Assembly: GCF_024160105.1 (NCBI RefSeq)
Contig: NZ_JAMFTQ010000017.1
Location: 1-48,149 of the forward strand
Reading direction: 5' to 3'
DNA length: 48,149 nucleotides
Source of the DNA: Corynebacterium stercoris
Lineage (GTDB): Bacteria > Actinomycetota > Actinomycetes > Mycobacteriales > Mycobacteriaceae
A model generated the notes under the pieces. The model did not search any database and was not told the origin of the DNA. It was given only the letters and a program-made list of their open reading frames with translations. Shown here one piece after another: positions 7,393 through 15,097 of the stretch. Position numbers and translations under genes: made by a program. Each line of letters begins with the position of its first letter. Position 1 is the stretch's first letter.

Positions 7393-7791
7393 ATGTTCGA
7401 CGACAACGGCTCATTCCTACTCGCCATGTTCGAGTTCTTCATCTTCTTCGCATGGTTCATGTCCCTGTGGTGGATCTTCGGAGATCTCTTCCGTAGCAAG
7501 GACCTCGGCGGCTTCGCGAAGACGCTGTGGGTGGTGTTCATCATCGCGCTGCCGTTCATCGGAATGCTCGCGTACCTGCTTGTTCGAGGTCGGGGGATGA
7601 CCGACCGCGCGGTCGAGGCGCACCAGGAGCTCCAGCAGCGGCAGGATGAGTACATCAAGTCCGTCGCCGGCGGCTCCGCCGGATCGAGCCCGACCGATGA
7701 GATCGCCTCGGCGAAGGCCCTTCTCGACTCGGGAGCGATTACCCAGCAGGAGTTCGACCAGATCAAGGCAAGGGCGCTCTCCTCGGTCTGA
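7393..7791 (+). CDS. membrane protein with PLDc_N-like and SHOCT domains
   Basis: 132 aa. Two membrane segments near the N-terminus (about residues 8-30 and 40-62: FLLAMFEFFIFFAWF and TLWVVFIIALPFIGMLAYLLVRG) match the PLDc_N-type hairpin. A charged linker follows, then a C-terminal SHOCT motif (DEIASAKALLDSGAITQQEFDQIKARAL), a short helical oligomerisation module. The function is unknown. The ATG at 7393 follows AGGAGG at 7377-7382; a longer upstream frame from 7288 has no such site. It sits between two IS remnants and is probably cargo or a stranded neighbour. Confidence 0.8.
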   Translation: MFDDNGSFLLAMFEFFIFFAWFMSLWWIFGDLFRSKDLGGFAKTLWVVFIIALPFIGMLAYLLVRGRGMTDRAVEAHQELQQRQDEYIKSVAGGSAGSSPTDEIASAKALLDSGAITQQEFDQIKARALSSV

Positions 7792-8006
7792 CCCTGGTCC
7801 GCTCCCTCGCCAGCCGCAGCGTCGCGGTCCGAGGGCGGCCATCCGGCGCGGCCTTGTCGCGGGGCGAATTCGCGGTTCGCCGGACGCTGGCCAGCTTGGC
7901 TCCTAGGCTCCGGGTGCCGCGCCGCCATCGAGGGGGCGCCACCTGACCTTGGGGGTCACTCGATGGCTCTGGTTGTGCACCGGTTCACAGCGTAAGGTCG
8001 CGCCCG

Positions 8007-8037
8007 CCACCCTCGGCGCCGCTTCTGTCGAGGGTGG
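8007..8037 (+). terminator. possible terminator hairpin without T run
   Basis: CCACCCTCG (8007-8015) and CGAGGGTGG (8029-8037) form a perfect 9-bp stem with a 13-nt loop, about 215 nt beyond the SHOCT gene. The following TCCTTCTC is only weakly T-rich, so termination is uncertain. Confidence 0.45.
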
Positions 8038-8046
8038 TCCTTCTCT

Positions 8047-8253
8047 ATGCCACAAGGTCAGCGCGGCGCTGGGATCTCCTGGCCGCAGCGGGGCGAGGTC
8101 AGCGTCGACGCCGCCTCGACCACCACTGAACTGGACGGCAGCGGAGTGGTCGTCGCACCGCGATGGCTGACGCAGCTCAGTGCCGGCCACGTACTGGTCG
8201 GCGACTCGGGCGAGACCGTGCCGCGCGATCAATTCGAGAGCACCTGCGACTAG
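8047..8253 (+). CDS. hypothetical protein, probably truncated by IS481 insertion
   Basis: A 68-aa frame not assigned to any family. The middle reads like a real protein (ELDGSGVVVAPRWLTQLSAGHVLVGDSGE), but the last residues and the stop codon lie at the IS481 boundary, where the stop overlaps the transposase stop. This suggests the 3' part of an older gene was cut off by the IS. No good ribosome-binding site was seen. Confidence 0.25.
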   Translation: MPQGQRGAGISWPQRGEVSVDAASTTTELDGSGVVVAPRWLTQLSAGHVLVGDSGETVPRDQFESTCD

Positions 8254-9236
8254 CTGTACTGACCGGGTACGTTGGTCAAGCGTGAGAAGGGCGGCTGGTT
8301 CCCGCAAGCGGTGTGGGGCCGGTGGTGGTTGTAGTAGTGCAGCCAGCCGTCGAGTTCTCCGCGACGTTCGGTCTCGCTGGTGTAGCAGCGGGCGTAGGCC
8401 CAGCCGTCGGCCAGGGTGCGGTGGAAGCGTTCGATCTTCCCGTTGGTCTGCGGCCGATAGGGCCAGGTGCGCTTGTGCCGGATACCGAGCTCGTGGCAGG
8501 TGTCTCGCCACAGGTGTGAGCGGTACGCGCCGCCGTTGTCGGACAGGACCCGCTCAACGGTCACCCCGCGTGCGTTGAACCACTTGACGGCCCGAACGAG
8601 GACCGCGGTGGCGGTGAGGGCAGTTTCGTCGTCGTGGATCTCGGCGTAGGCGGCGCGGGAATGGTCGTCGATGACGATGTGGACGTAGGCCTTGCCCATC
8701 AACGGGTTGCTGTACTTGTTCTTGGGCTTGCCCGGGGTGGCGGCGCGGTTCTTCTCGCCCTGCTGGCGGCCGACGTAGCGCCAGCCGCCGCCGTCGGGGA
8801 TGTTGCCGAGCTTCTTCACGTCGACGTGCAGCATCGCCCCGGGGTGGTCGTGCTCGTAGCGGCGGACCGGCTCCCCGGTTGCCCGGTCGACATGCGAAAG
8901 CCGGTTCAGGTGCGCGTCGACCAGGATCCGGTGGACCGTCGACGGCGCGATCCCCAGCCGGCACGCGAGCTGGACCGGGCCCTCGCGCAATCGGAGGCGG
9001 AGCTGGATGCAGCGCTTCGTCGTCTTCGGGTTGGTCCTGTTTGGCGAGTGGTGAGGCCGCGAGGGGCGGTCCTGCATGGACTGGCCCGCCCGGTAGCGGT
9101 CGGCCCAGCGCTTCACAGTGGGCCAAGAGACCTGAAACCTGGCGGCGACCTCGCTTATCGGCCAGCTCTGGTCGACCACGAGCTGGGCGACGATCAAGCG
9201 ATGGCGCGGCGTGAGAGCGGCGTTGGGATGAGACAT
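8250..9236 (-). CDS. IS481-family transposase
   Basis: A 328-aa intact transposase. The N-terminus has winged helix-turn-helix segments (LTPRHRLIVAQLVVDQSWPISEVAARFQVSWPTVKRWADRY). The rve-type DDE core is visible as HVDVKKLGNIPDGGGW (first D), RVLSDNGGAYRS (second D) and PQTNGKIERFHRTLADGWAY (E). The length is usual for the family. The start at 9236 has a Shine-Dalgarno-like GGGAGGCTT upstream; longer upstream frames are not needed. Clear terminal inverted repeats could not be fixed by eye. The IS lies 3' of the DUF4865 remnant. Confidence 0.92.
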   Translation of the reverse strand: MSHPNAALTPRHRLIVAQLVVDQSWPISEVAARFQVSWPTVKRWADRYRAGQSMQDRPSRPHHSPNRTNPKTTKRCIQLRLRLREGPVQLACRLGIAPSTVHRILVDAHLNRLSHVDRATGEPVRRYEHDHPGAMLHVDVKKLGNIPDGGGWRYVGRQQGEKNRAATPGKPKNKYSNPLMGKAYVHIVIDDHSRAAYAEIHDDETALTATAVLVRAVKWFNARGVTVERVLSDNGGAYRSHLWRDTCHELGIRHKRTWPYRPQTNGKIERFHRTLADGWAYARCYTSETERRGELDGWLHYYNHHRPHTACGNQPPFSRLTNVPGQYS

Positions 9237-9312
9237 GAAGAAGCCTCCCTGAGTGGCAGACGCCGCCCAAGAAGGCCAAGTGCCCCCGCGGGGCGGCTCG
9301 AAGGTGTGTGAG

Positions 9313-9768
9313 TCAGGCAGCAGCGGAAACGTGCAGTACCTCGTAGGCGGCGACATCGGTGGAGCTCTCGTCGGCTTCACGGGTGCAGAGTTCGACGAGG
9401 ATGACGGTCCAGGCCGTGACGTCGACGGCGGCGACGCGGGCCACGGTGGAGTCAGTGGTCGTGGCGAGGAATTCCGCGGTGATGTCCTCGATGCAGTGGG
9501 ACGGCGCGGCGCCAACCGGGAGGGGCACGGTCTTGACGGTCAGGCTTCGGGCTGCGGAGTAGTCGGCCGGGCCGGCAACAAACTGGTGGACAGTCCAGTC
9601 GTGGATCGGGTAGCGGCCGAAGTCGCGCACGATGGCCGAGTAGCCGGGTTCGCCCCAGCAAAACTGACGCATTCCGTCGATGTCGCGCCAGACGTAGAAG
9701 GGTGCGTAAGCGTTCCGGGGTGCACCCTTGGCATTCTCCTGGATGAGGTAGGCCTTGAATGAAGCGTC
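9313..9768 (-). pseudogene. DUF4865-family protein, 5' end lost
   Basis: About 152 C-terminal residues starting ASFKAYLIQENAKGAPRNAYAPFYVW and continuing through GMRQFCWGEPGYSAIVRDFG and PIHDWTVHQFVAG, a pattern I recognise as DUF4865. The expected N-terminal 30-40 residues (a YEI/LP-type start) are replaced by the end of an IS3 element, so no proper start remains. The 3' side runs up to the IS481 element. The function of the family is unknown to me. It is an inactivated passenger or resident gene. Confidence 0.65.
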
Positions 9769-9784
9769 CTGGTTTTCGTTCCGC

Positions 9785-10429
9785 TTATTGAACGCCCAAC
9801 GGGTGGGCGTGTGATTGTTGATAGTAGGCGTCTTCCATCTCTTGTGGGGTGATGTATCCCAATGACTCGTGCAGGCGGTGGTTGTCTCACAAGTACACCC
9901 AGCGAAGGGTCGCGATCTCGACTTCCCCAACCGATGCCCACGGCCGGTGGGGATAGATCAGCTCGGTCTTGTAGAGACCGTTGACCGTTTCCGCCAACGC
10001 GTTGTCGTAGGAATCGCCGACGGTGCCAACGGACGGATCAATCCCAGCTTGAGCAAGCGCCTCACTGTAACGGATGGACACATACTGCGAGCTGCGATCG
10101 CTGTGGTGAACGAGCCCTTCAGCGCGGGGGTCGCCTGCGTGATAAAGAGCATGCTCAAAAGCCTCAAGAGGCAGCTCATCGGTGCGCATGCTCGCCCTGG
10201 TGGCAACCCCGACAATCTTGCGGGAGTACGCATCGGTGATGAACGCGGTGTACGCAAACCCCGACAGGGTACGCACGTAGGTGATGTCAGCGACCCACAG
10301 CCGGTGCGGCGCTGACGCGGTGAAGTCACGATTGACCAGATCAGGACGACAATCCGGGACATCAGCCCGAAGCGTTGTGATCGGAGTGCGGCCCCTTCTG
10401 CGGCCTTGGATGCCGGCGAGTTTCATCAA
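9785..10429 (-). pseudogene. IS3-family OrfB, nonsense-mutated and 5'-deleted
   Basis: An rve-type integrase core: FTASAPHRLWVADITYVRT (first D), GLVHHSDRSSQYVS (second D) and VGDSYDNALAETVNGLYKTE (E). After RWVYL an in-frame TGA at 9887-9889 interrupts the protein where TGG is expected (LWDNHRLHESLGYITPQEM); the remaining 33 codons continue in frame to a TAA at 9785. The usual first 80 or so residues before RLMKLAGIQGRR are missing, so the element also has an internal deletion. Confidence 0.8.
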
Positions 10430-10623
10430 CCGTGCCTCTGCGGCGGTACAACCCCGGCAGCTTTCATCCAGTCGTACACCCGGTCCGGACCCACACCAAC
10501 ATCACGGGCGACGGCGTACACACCCTCACCCGCCTCAACCCTGGCCAGCGCAGCCTCGCGCACATGCATAGGAGTCCCACGACGACCCACAACAACCTCC
10601 CTGTCAGGTGGCGCATTCACCAC
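10426..10623 (-). pseudogene. IS3-family OrfA remnant
   Basis: 65 aa with a helix-turn-helix segment (HVREAALARVEAGEGVYAVARDVGVGPDRVYDWMKAAG) typical of IS3 OrfA. It stops after PPQRHG and overlaps the OrfB remnant by 4 nt. The C-terminal leucine-zipper part and the frameshift region of a normal IS3 are absent. The start is uncertain because a GTG-GTG pair lies inside a hairpin at 10603-10628. Confidence 0.65.
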
Positions 10624-10628
10624 CTGAC
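10603..10628. repeat. 9-bp hairpin at the IS3 OrfA start
   Basis: GTCAGGTGG (10603-10611) and CCACCTGAC (10620-10628) form a perfect stem with an 8-nt loop. It covers the presumed OrfA initiation region, so it may limit translation from outside transcripts, as in other insertion sequences. Confidence 0.55.
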
Positions 10629-10660
10629 CGCGCGCCGCAGGTCGCAGCTCCCGCCCTCAT

Positions 10661-10671
10661 CACTATTGGGG
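10661..10671. repeat. right arm of 11-bp inverted repeat bounding the IS cluster
   Basis: CACTATTGGGG is the exact reverse complement of 6652-6662. Reading inwards (minus strand) it begins TGCCCCAATAGTG, a plausible IS3 terminal sequence 5' of OrfA. The expected partner end near 9780 was not found. Confidence 0.6.
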
Positions 10672-10798
10672 CATGACTATGGGGGTACGCGACTGTGAGC
10701 GGCCAAACGGCACCGTGCGCGACGCGCGCAGCCGCCCAGCGTACCAGCCGCCCGGCGTACCTACCGCGATGGGCCGCCGCGCGCAGCAGCCGGCCTAC

Positions 10799-11482
10799 CT
10801 ACCGCGCGCGGCGGGCGAGGTGCTCGGTGTTCACGATGAGCACGCTCTTGCCTTCGAGGCGGATCCAGCCGCGGTGGGCGAAGGTCGCGAGCGCCTTGTT
10901 CACAGTCTCGCGGGAGGCACCGACAAGCTGGGCGATCTCCTCCTGCGTGAGGTCGTGGTTGACGCGCAGCGCGCCGCCTTCCTGGGTGCCGAAGCGGTTT
11001 GCCAGCTGCAGCAGCGTCTTGGCCACGCGGCCGGGGACGTCGGTGAAGATGAGGTCCGCGAGCGAGGCGTTGGTGCGGCGCAGGCGGCGGGCCAGGACGC
11101 GCAGCAGCTGCTGGGAAATCTCCGGGTGGTCCTCGATCCAGTGCTTCAGCATGGTGGAGTCCATCGTCGCGGCGGTCACTTCGGTGACGCACACGGCGGA
11201 GGAGGTGCGCGGACCTGGGTCGAAGATGGAGAGCTCGCCGAACATGTCGGAGGGGCCCATGACAGACAGCAAGTTCTCGCGGCCGTCCGGTGCGTGGCGG
11301 GCGAGCTTCACCTTGCCGCCGACGATGATGTAGAGGCGGTCGCCGGGCTCGCCTTCGTCGAAAATCGTGGTGCCGCGGGGAAAGGTGACCGTTTCCATCT
11401 CGCTGATCAGGGCGGACACCGCTTCGGGGTCCACCCCCTGGAAGATGCCCGCGCGTGCGAGGGTGTCTTGAACGCCTTCCAT
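10799..11482 (-). CDS. glxR: cAMP-responsive global regulator GlxR (CRP/FNR family)
   Basis: 227 aa, the same length as C. glutamicum GlxR and nearly identical to it from memory. It has an N-terminal cyclic-nucleotide-binding barrel ([23 protein letters not shown], then the phosphate-binding cassette [19 protein letters not shown]). A long dimer helix follows ([21 protein letters not shown]), then a C-terminal winged helix with recognition segment [22 protein letters not shown]. It controls carbon, respiratory and many other genes in response to cAMP. The ATG at 11482 follows a GGAGGA site. Two GlxR-like sites lie just upstream, suggesting autoregulation. The cyclase gene is 17 kb away in this window. 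Confidence 0.97.
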   Translation of the reverse strand: MEGVQDTLARAGIFQGVDPEAVSALISEMETVTFPRGTTIFDEGEPGDRLYIIVGGKVKLARHAPDGRENLLSVMGPSDMFGELSIFDPGPRTSSAVCVTEVTAATMDSTMLKHWIEDHPEISQQLLRVLARRLRRTNASLADLIFTDVPGRVAKTLLQLANRFGTQEGGALRVNHDLTQEEIAQLVGASRETVNKALATFAHRGWIRLEGKSVLIVNTEHLARRAR

Positions 11483-11493
11483 TGATCCTCCCG

Positions 11494-11537
11494 AGTGCAA
11501 TTTGTCACGTCGACGGCATATTGACTGTTTTGTCACA
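11494..11537 (-). promoter_or_regulatory. two candidate GlxR sites upstream of glxR
   Basis: AGTGCAATTTGTCACG (11494-11509) and TGACTGTTTTGTCACA (11522-11537) share a TTTGTCAC half-site spaced 28 bp apart. The first keeps both half-site cores (GTG / CAC); the second has a perfect right half and a weak left half. The first lies 12 nt from the start codon, a position suited to repression. Confidence 0.45.
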
Positions 11538-11592
11538 TGTGGTCTGTCTCACGCGAGGATACCACCATTGCCCGTGGCCGGGGCCGATTTCG

Positions 11593-11700
11593 CTACTTCG
11601 GCGGCTGGGTCGCGCCGAGGACAGTGCGCTCGAGCCGCTCCATAGCCACGGTGAACAGCCCGAGGCCGAGGGGAACGAGGGCGGCGACGAGAATCATCAT
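11593..11700 (-). CDS. 35-aa single-pass membrane microprotein
   Basis: Starts MMILVAALVPLGLGLFTVAM, a single hydrophobic helix, followed by a short charged end (ERLERTVLG...QPPK). TAGGAT (11708-11713, minus) lies exactly 7 nt before the ATG, so it has its own leaderless promoter. It lies between glxR and nth, where mycobacteria carry a small membrane protein (Rv3675, longer). The function is unknown. It is too short for most gene finders, but the promoter spacing and composition support it. Confidence 0.65.
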   Translation of the reverse strand: MMILVAALVPLGLGLFTVAMERLERTVLGATQPPK

Positions 11701-11707
11701 GGGTTCC

Positions 11708-11734
11708 ATCCTAAAAGAACCCGCCCGCTAGCAT
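11708..11734. promoter_or_regulatory. divergent leaderless -10 boxes (microprotein and nth)
   Basis: TAGGAT on minus (11708-11713) is 7 nt from the microprotein ATG. TAGCAT on plus (11729-11734) is 7 nt from the nth ATG. Confidence 0.55.
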
Positions 11735-11741
11735 GGTCCCC

Positions 11742-12539
11742 ATGCCTGCAGAAACTCCCGAGCGCCGCGTCCGCCGCCCCGGCACCCATCCGGCGGCGAA
11801 GGGCACGGAGACCCGGCTGGGGCTGGTCCGCCGCGTGCGCCGCATCAACCGCGCGCTCGCGGAAGCGTTCCCTGACGCGCACGCGGAGCTGGATTTCACC
11901 AACCCGCTGGAGCTGCTCGTGGCCACGGTGCTATCGGCGCAGACCACGGACGTGCGCGTCAACCAGGTCACGCCGGAGCTCTTCCGACGCTTTCCGACGG
12001 CCGAAGCCTACGCCTCTGCCTCCCAAGAAGAGGTCGAGGAGATCATCCGGCCCACCGGTTTCTTCCGCTCGAAGGCGGCGAACGTGATCGGCCTCGGCCA
12101 GGCGCTGGTGGCGGATCACGGTGGCGAGGTGCCGGAGGCGCTCGAGGATCTGGTGCGGCTGCCCGGCGTGGGCCGCAAGACTGCGCACGTGGTGCGTGGG
12201 AATGCGTTTGGGTTGCCGGGATTGACCGTCGATACGCATTTCCAGCGCCTTGCGCACCGCCTCGCGCTGACGGAAGAGAAGGACCCGGTGAAAATCGAGC
12301 ACGCCGTGGCTGAGCTGCTGGAAAAGCGCGAGTGGACCATGTTCTCGCACCGGATTATTTTCCACGGACGGCGGGTGTGCCACGCTCGCAAGGCGGCGTG
12401 CGGGGCGTGCCCGATTGCGTTCGACTGCCCGAGCTTCGGCCAGGTCGGGCCGACGGACCCGGCGGAGGCGGCGGCGCTGGTGACGGGTGAGGAGCGGGGG
12501 CACATTCTGCGCATGGTCGGGATCGAGGGTGAGGCGTAG
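11742..12539 (+). CDS. nth: endonuclease III (DNA glycosylase/AP lyase)
   Basis: 265 aa. Removes oxidised pyrimidines and cleaves AP sites in base-excision repair. The helix-hairpin-helix [12 protein letters not shown] contains the catalytic Lys, and [11 protein letters not shown] supplies the catalytic Asp. Four cysteines with spacing C-X6-C-X2-C-X5-C ([17 protein letters not shown]) bind a [4Fe-4S] cluster. An N-terminal basic extension of about 25 residues precedes the core. The ATG at 11742 follows TAGCAT by 7 nt. The stop is immediately followed by the ATG of the next gene. Confidence 0.96.
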   Translation: MPAETPERRVRRPGTHPAAKGTETRLGLVRRVRRINRALAEAFPDAHAELDFTNPLELLVATVLSAQTTDVRVNQVTPELFRRFPTAEAYASASQEEVEEIIRPTGFFRSKAANVIGLGQALVADHGGEVPEALEDLVRLPGVGRKTAHVVRGNAFGLPGLTVDTHFQRLAHRLALTEEKDPVKIEHAVAELLEKREWTMFSHRIIFHGRRVCHARKAACGACPIAFDCPSFGQVGPTDPAEAAALVTGEERGHILRMVGIEGEA

Positions 12540-13124
12540 ATGAAGAAGTCCGTTGCGGGGAGCGTGATCGTGATTGTGCTGGTCACGGTCGCGGTGATTG
12601 CTGGAGCGGTACTGCTGCTGCGCCCGGACAGCGGCGCCGAGACGGCTGCGCCGGATTCGCCCCTGATCACCGGAGCGCCGCGCCCGCAGATCATCCCGGG
12701 TGCGGATCAGCGCGCGGACTGCGTGGAGGGCGGCGTCGGCGGCATTGACCTGCCGTGCCTCGGCGGGCGCAGTGTGCCGGGTGAGCACGCCGAGATCACC
12801 CTGGTCAACGTGTGGGCGTGGTGGTGCGATCCGTGCAAGCGCGAGCTGCCGATCACCCAGGCGTTCGCGGATGCCCACCCGGAGATTGAGGTTGTGGGTG
12901 TGCACGCGGACCCGAACGCCGCGAACGGCGTGGCGCTGTTGAATGACCTCGACGTGCGTTTCCCCAGCTACCAGGACGACAACAACCGCTATGCGGGCCT
13001 GCTCGGTCTGCCGGGCGTGGTGCCGATCATGCTGGTGTACAAGGGCGGCACGCCGGTGGGCATGTTCCCGCACGCGTTTCACTCGCTGGCGGAGCTTGAG
13101 GCGTCGGTAAGCGGAGTGCTCTAG
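12540..13124 (+). CDS. membrane-anchored thioredoxin-like protein (TlpA/ResA type)
   Basis: 194 aa. An N-terminal membrane segment (about residues 5-27, SVIVIVLVTVAVIAGAVLLL) anchors an extracytoplasmic thioredoxin fold with the active site WWCDPCKRE (CXXC) and a cis-proline loop GVVPIML. Probably a thiol-disulfide reductase or oxidase for exported or cytochrome-related proteins; an extra Cys pair (DCVEGG...LPC) precedes the fold. The ATG directly abuts the nth TAG, and the NUDIX gene follows one base after its stop. Counterpart of Rv3673c. Confidence 0.9.
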   Translation: MKKSVAGSVIVIVLVTVAVIAGAVLLLRPDSGAETAAPDSPLITGAPRPQIIPGADQRADCVEGGVGGIDLPCLGGRSVPGEHAEITLVNVWAWWCDPCKRELPITQAFADAHPEIEVVGVHADPNAANGVALLNDLDVRFPSYQDDNNRYAGLLGLPGVVPIMLVYKGGTPVGMFPHAFHSLAELEASVSGVL

Positions 13125-13125
13125 C

Positions 13126-13851
13126 GTGGCCGACGTCCCACTTCAGCCCGAGGCCGCGCCCGCCTGGTTGCGGCCGCTCGTCGCCGCGCTCGCCGACGAC
13201 ACCCTGGCCGACCGCGCCCGAGAACTGCTGGCCACGCGCGTGCCACAGCGCGGGGAGAAGGACCAGTCGGCGGTGCTCATGCTCATCGCCGGCGATCCGC
13301 ACGCGGAGCGCATGCCTGCCGACGCTCGCCTGCTGATCACCCACCGCAGCCCCGACATGCGGAGCCATTCCGGCCAGATGGCCTTTCCCGGCGGCCACAT
13401 CGAGGAATCGGACGGCGGGCCGGTTGCGGCTGCGCTCCGCGAGGCGTGGGAGGAGACTGGTCTGGACTCAGCCCGCGTCACGCCGCTGGCGGTGCTGCAG
13501 CCGGTGACCACGGGTGGGTCGCGCCGCCGCGTGCGCCCCGTGCTGGCGTACGCGGAGGATCCGGGCGAGGTGTACCCGGCCAGCCTCGCGGAGACTGACG
13601 ACGTCTTCTTCGTGCCGCTGCGCGAGCTCATTGATCCAGCGAAACGCATCGAGGCGGGTTGGCGCGCCTGGTCCGGGCCGGCGTTCCACGTGGGCTGCTA
13701 CGTGGTGTGGGGATTTACCGGCGTGCTCGTGTCGGTGCTGCTGGAGCTCGCCGGGTGGGCGGAGCCGTGGGACGACACGGTGCGGGACCTGAACGCGGTG
13801 CTGGAGGAGTCCTGCAACGGCGAGCCGCGGATTCCTGGCACCCGCGAATAG
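13126..13851 (+). CDS. NUDIX hydrolase, CoA-pyrophosphatase type
   Basis: 241 aa with GTG start. The segment LLITHRSPDMRSHSGQMAFPGG precedes the Nudix box GGHIEESDGG...REAWEETGL; this combination marks the NudL/CoA diphosphatase (UPF0035) subgroup, which cleaves CoA into phosphoadenosine and phosphopantetheine. The substrate is inferred from family only. It lies in the operon nth - thioredoxin-like - nudix, one nucleotide after the preceding stop, as for Rv3672c. Confidence 0.9.
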   Translation: MADVPLQPEAAPAWLRPLVAALADDTLADRARELLATRVPQRGEKDQSAVLMLIAGDPHAERMPADARLLITHRSPDMRSHSGQMAFPGGHIEESDGGPVAAALREAWEETGLDSARVTPLAVLQPVTTGGSRRRVRPVLAYAEDPGEVYPASLAETDDVFFVPLRELIDPAKRIEAGWRAWSGPAFHVGCYVVWGFTGVLVSVLLELAGWAEPWDDTVRDLNAVLEESCNGEPRIPGTRE

Positions 13852-13906
13852 CACCGACGGCGCGTAGGATGGGCGTGTTTGTGACCCGAGGCGAGGAGGT
13901 GCCGGC

Positions 13907-15097
13907 GTGCAGATTGCGCTTGACGCTCTTCTGATCCTCGTCGTCGTGCTCGCACTCGCCGCCGGGTGGCGCCAGGGGGCGCTGTCGAGCGTCTTCTCGG
14001 CCGTCGGCGTGGTTGCGGGCCTGGTGGTGGGTCTCGCGCTGGCGCCGGTGGTGATGTCGCTGTCGCAGGTCCAGACGGTCCGCGTGGTGCTGCTGGTTGC
14101 GCTTGTGGTGCTGCTCGTGGCCATCGGCAACGCGGTGGGCGCGGCGGCCGGATCGCAGTTGCGCGCGGGGGTGCGTCGGAAGGGGGCGCGCAACGTCGAT
14201 TCCCTCGTGGGCGCGGTGTTCCAGGCGCTGGCGGTGACGCTGGTGGTGTGGCTCACCTCGATTCCGCTGGCGGCGGCGGTGCCAGGTGCTGCCGGCAACG
14301 CGATCCGCGAATCCCGCGTGCTCGCTGCCATCGACGCCGCGGCTCCCGATGCATTCGGCCAGGTCCCGGCCCGTATCGCGGCGCTACTCGACGAGTCGGG
14401 CCTCCCGCCGCTCGTCTCCCCGTTCAGTGTGGCGCGCGGCGCGGCCGTCGACGCCCCGGACCCGGCCGCGGTGGACCCGGAGATGGTTCAGCGGGTGCGC
14501 CCGGCGGTGCTGCAGGTGATGGGCGATTCCGGCTCCTGCCAGCGCCGACTCAGCGGCACGGGCTTTGTGATCGAGGACGGCTACGTGCTCACCAACGCGC
14601 ACGTCGTGGCCGGCACGGACACCGTCGTGCTGGACACTGTCCTGGGCGTCAAGGACGCAGAGGTGGTGCTCTACGACCCGGACGTGGACATCGCTGTGCT
14701 CCACGCGCCCGACCTCAACATTGCACCGCTGACCTGGTCGACCACGATCTTGGCTACGAGCGACGATGCCGTGGTCATGGGGTATCCGCACTCCGGCCCT
14801 TTCGAGGCCGCGCCCGCCCGCATCCGCGGCCGCCTGAACATCTCCGGCCCGGACATTTACGCCCAGGGCCGCGTGAACCGCGAGGCCTACACCATCCGCG
14901 GCGAGATCCGCCAGGGCAATTCCGGCGGCCCACTGCTGGACACGGACGGGAACGTCGTCGGCATGATCTTCGGCGCCTCCCTCGATTCCACCGAGACCGG
15001 CTACGCGCTGACCGCGGATCAGGTCCGCGAGCGCGTGGGCGACGTGCGCGGTTTGCGCGGCCGCGTGGACACGCAGCTTTGCGTCGGCGCAGCTTAG
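13907..15097 (+). CDS. marP: membrane-bound serine protease MarP
   Basis: 396 aa. Residues 1-125 form four hydrophobic segments of CvpA type. The rest is a chymotrypsin-like protease facing outwards, with triad His232 (TNAHVVAG), Asp261 (DPDVDIAVL) and Ser339 (GNSGGPLL). C211 and C392 correspond to the disulfide known in M. tuberculosis MarP, where the protease supports acid and oxidative resistance by processing cell-wall enzymes. A GTG start follows AGGAGG, and TAGGAT at about 13867 may be the promoter. Its stop overlaps the convergent hydrolase stop (TTAG). Confidence 0.93.
   Translation: MQIALDALLILVVVLALAAGWRQGALSSVFSAVGVVAGLVVGLALAPVVMSLSQVQTVRVVLLVALVVLLVAIGNAVGAAAGSQLRAGVRRKGARNVDSLVGAVFQALAVTLVVWLTSIPLAAAVPGAAGNAIRESRVLAAIDAAAPDAFGQVPARIAALLDESGLPPLVSPFSVARGAAVDAPDPAAVDPEMVQRVRPAVLQVMGDSGSCQRRLSGTGFVIEDGYVLTNAHVVAGTDTVVLDTVLGVKDAEVVLYDPDVDIAVLHAPDLNIAPLTWSTTILATSDDAVVMGYPHSGPFEAAPARIRGRLNISGPDIYAQGRVNREAYTIRGEIRQGNSGGPLLDTDGNVVGMIFGASLDSTETGYALTADQVRERVGDVRGLRGRVDTQLCVGAA

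Larger units (their letters stand above)
6652..10671. mobile_element. composite island of nested and decayed insertion sequences
   Basis: The segment contains, in order, an IS30 3' fragment, an ISL3 5' fragment, a SHOCT-domain gene, an IS481 transposase, a truncated DUF4865 gene and a decayed IS3. It interrupts the otherwise mycobacterial-type order MBL hydrolase - crp. An 11-bp inverted repeat bounds it. Whether it moved as one unit or accumulated piecemeal cannot be told from the sequence. Confidence 0.5.

Noticed and set aside
7903..8511. 202-aa minus-strand open frame across the IS481 3' end
   Set aside because: It overlaps the transposase in another frame and shows no domain.
9237..9515. 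Upstream extension of the IS481 transposase frame
   Set aside because: It runs into the DUF4865 remnant in another frame; the family start MSHPNAALTPRHR at 9236 fits the usual length.
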